Positions 12,282 through 12,694 of a DNA stretch of 12,694 nucleotides are shown here, piece by piece. How positions within the stretch are numbered: position 1 is the first letter of the stretch; every line of letters starts with the position of its first letter. The stretch is from Thermomonas sp. (GTDB taxonomy: Bacteria; Pseudomonadota; Gammaproteobacteria; Xanthomonadales; Xanthomonadaceae): positions 1-12,694 of the forward strand of contig JANJSW010000024.1 in NCBI GenBank assembly GCA_024711415.1, given 5' to 3'. The notes under the pieces are model-generated. The model was not told the origin of the DNA, searched no databases, and was given only the letters and a program-made list of their open reading frames with translations. The position numbers and the translations under genes are program-made.

Positions 12282-12694
12282 CTATTCGCGCAGGAAGCGT
12301 GCCATCGAGACGCCCGAAGGCGGGGCTGCAGTGGGCGGCACCAGCTCGGCGGCGATGTCCACGTAGCCGCGCAGCAGGGCGACGTCGCGCGGGGTGCGGC
12401 CGCCGGTGTCGGCCAGCGCCGGGTCGGCGCCGGCCTGCAGCAGCGCCTGCACCGTGCGGCGCAGGCCGTGCAACGCGGCCAGGTGCAGGGGGCCGTAGCC
12501 GCGTGCGTCGCGGGCGTCCAGCCGCACGTCTTCGTCCAGCAGCCGCTCCAGCGCGGCCAGCAGCACGTCCTCGCTGCTGGGCGTGCCGGGCTCGGCACGC
12601 GCGCCCAGCAGCAGCAGCAGCGGGGTGGTGCCGTTCCTTGCCGGCAGGTGCGGGTCGGCGCCGGCCAGCAGTAGGCCGTCCAGCAGCGCCAGCA
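12282..12694 (-). CDS. Ankyrin-repeat protein, C-terminal end (5' part outside window)
   Basis: The minus-strand frame is open from the window end to TAG at 12282-12284, giving at least 136 residues. Ankyrin repeats are clear: LLLAGADPHLPARNGTTPL, then DARGYGPLHLAALHGLRRTV followed by QALLQAGADPALADTGGRTP, then RDVALLRGYVDIAAELV, ending in SMARFLRE. They are helix-turn-helix modules for protein binding. The first visible repeat is interrupted by an LLLLL run, encoded by five CAG triplets at 12606-12620, and by GARAEPGTGPSSEDV. An internal GTG at 12564-12566 could be mistaken for the start, but repeat sequence continues upstream of it without a stop, so the gene begins outside the window. No membrane segment or enzyme domain is visible here. 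Partner and role are unknown. It converges on kef. Confidence 0.88.
   Translation of the reverse strand, partial: LALLDGLLLAGADPHLPARNGTTPLLLLLGARAEPGTPSSEDVLLAALERLLDEDVRLDARDARGYGPLHLAALHGLRRTVQALLQAGADPALADTGGRTPRDVALLRGYVDIAAELVPPTAAPPSGVSMARFLRE

Overview
The window is about 12.7 kb of very GC-rich DNA with dense coding and no mobile genes. Protein similarities recalled from memory and the gene content fit a gammaproteobacterium of the Xanthomonadaceae (Lysobacter/Luteimonas/Thermomonas/Xanthomonas type). The clues are the lysine/alanine-tailed TopA, the topA-tsaC pair, gltBD, a KefB-type exchanger and an ankyrin protein. The genus is inference.

Layout. (1) 1-2136 (+): the C-terminal four fifths of DNA topoisomerase I (topA), cut by the window start. 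(2) 2185-2745 (+): tsaC, for tRNA t6A synthesis, separated from topA by a perfect GC hairpin. (3) 2746-2919: a 174-bp gap with a well-spaced candidate promoter, a perfect inverted repeat in its spacer and a leader hairpin. (4) 2920-7377 gltB and 7526-9001 gltD (+): the two subunits of NADPH-dependent glutamate synthase. They are separated by a palindrome-rich repeat-like insert containing a 50-codon frame that overlaps both neighbours by stop/start. (5) 9056-9730 and 9732-10376 (+): two adjacent, diverged, exported cysteine-rich proteins of DUF4124 type, apparently a tandem duplication. (6) 10407-12194 (+): a KefB-like CPA2 cation/proton exchanger with a C-terminal nucleotide-binding RCK domain, only 30 bp behind the second exported protein. 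(7) 12282-12694 (-): the C-terminal end of an ankyrin-repeat protein, convergent with kef and running off the window, with several short hairpins in the 87-bp gap.

How the genes work together. GltB and GltD form one enzyme that turns glutamine and 2-oxoglutarate into two glutamates. TopA and TsaC are housekeeping functions (supercoiling; tRNA modification) and not part of that pathway. The exported pair and the Kef exchanger may share a transcript and could be envelope or stress functions, but the sequence does not prove this.

The region is mostly ordinary chromosomal backbone. I see no defence system, CRISPR array, tRNA, rRNA or transposase. The points most worth checking are the gltB-gltD junction, the gltB promoter and leader, and the tandem cysteine-rich paralogues.
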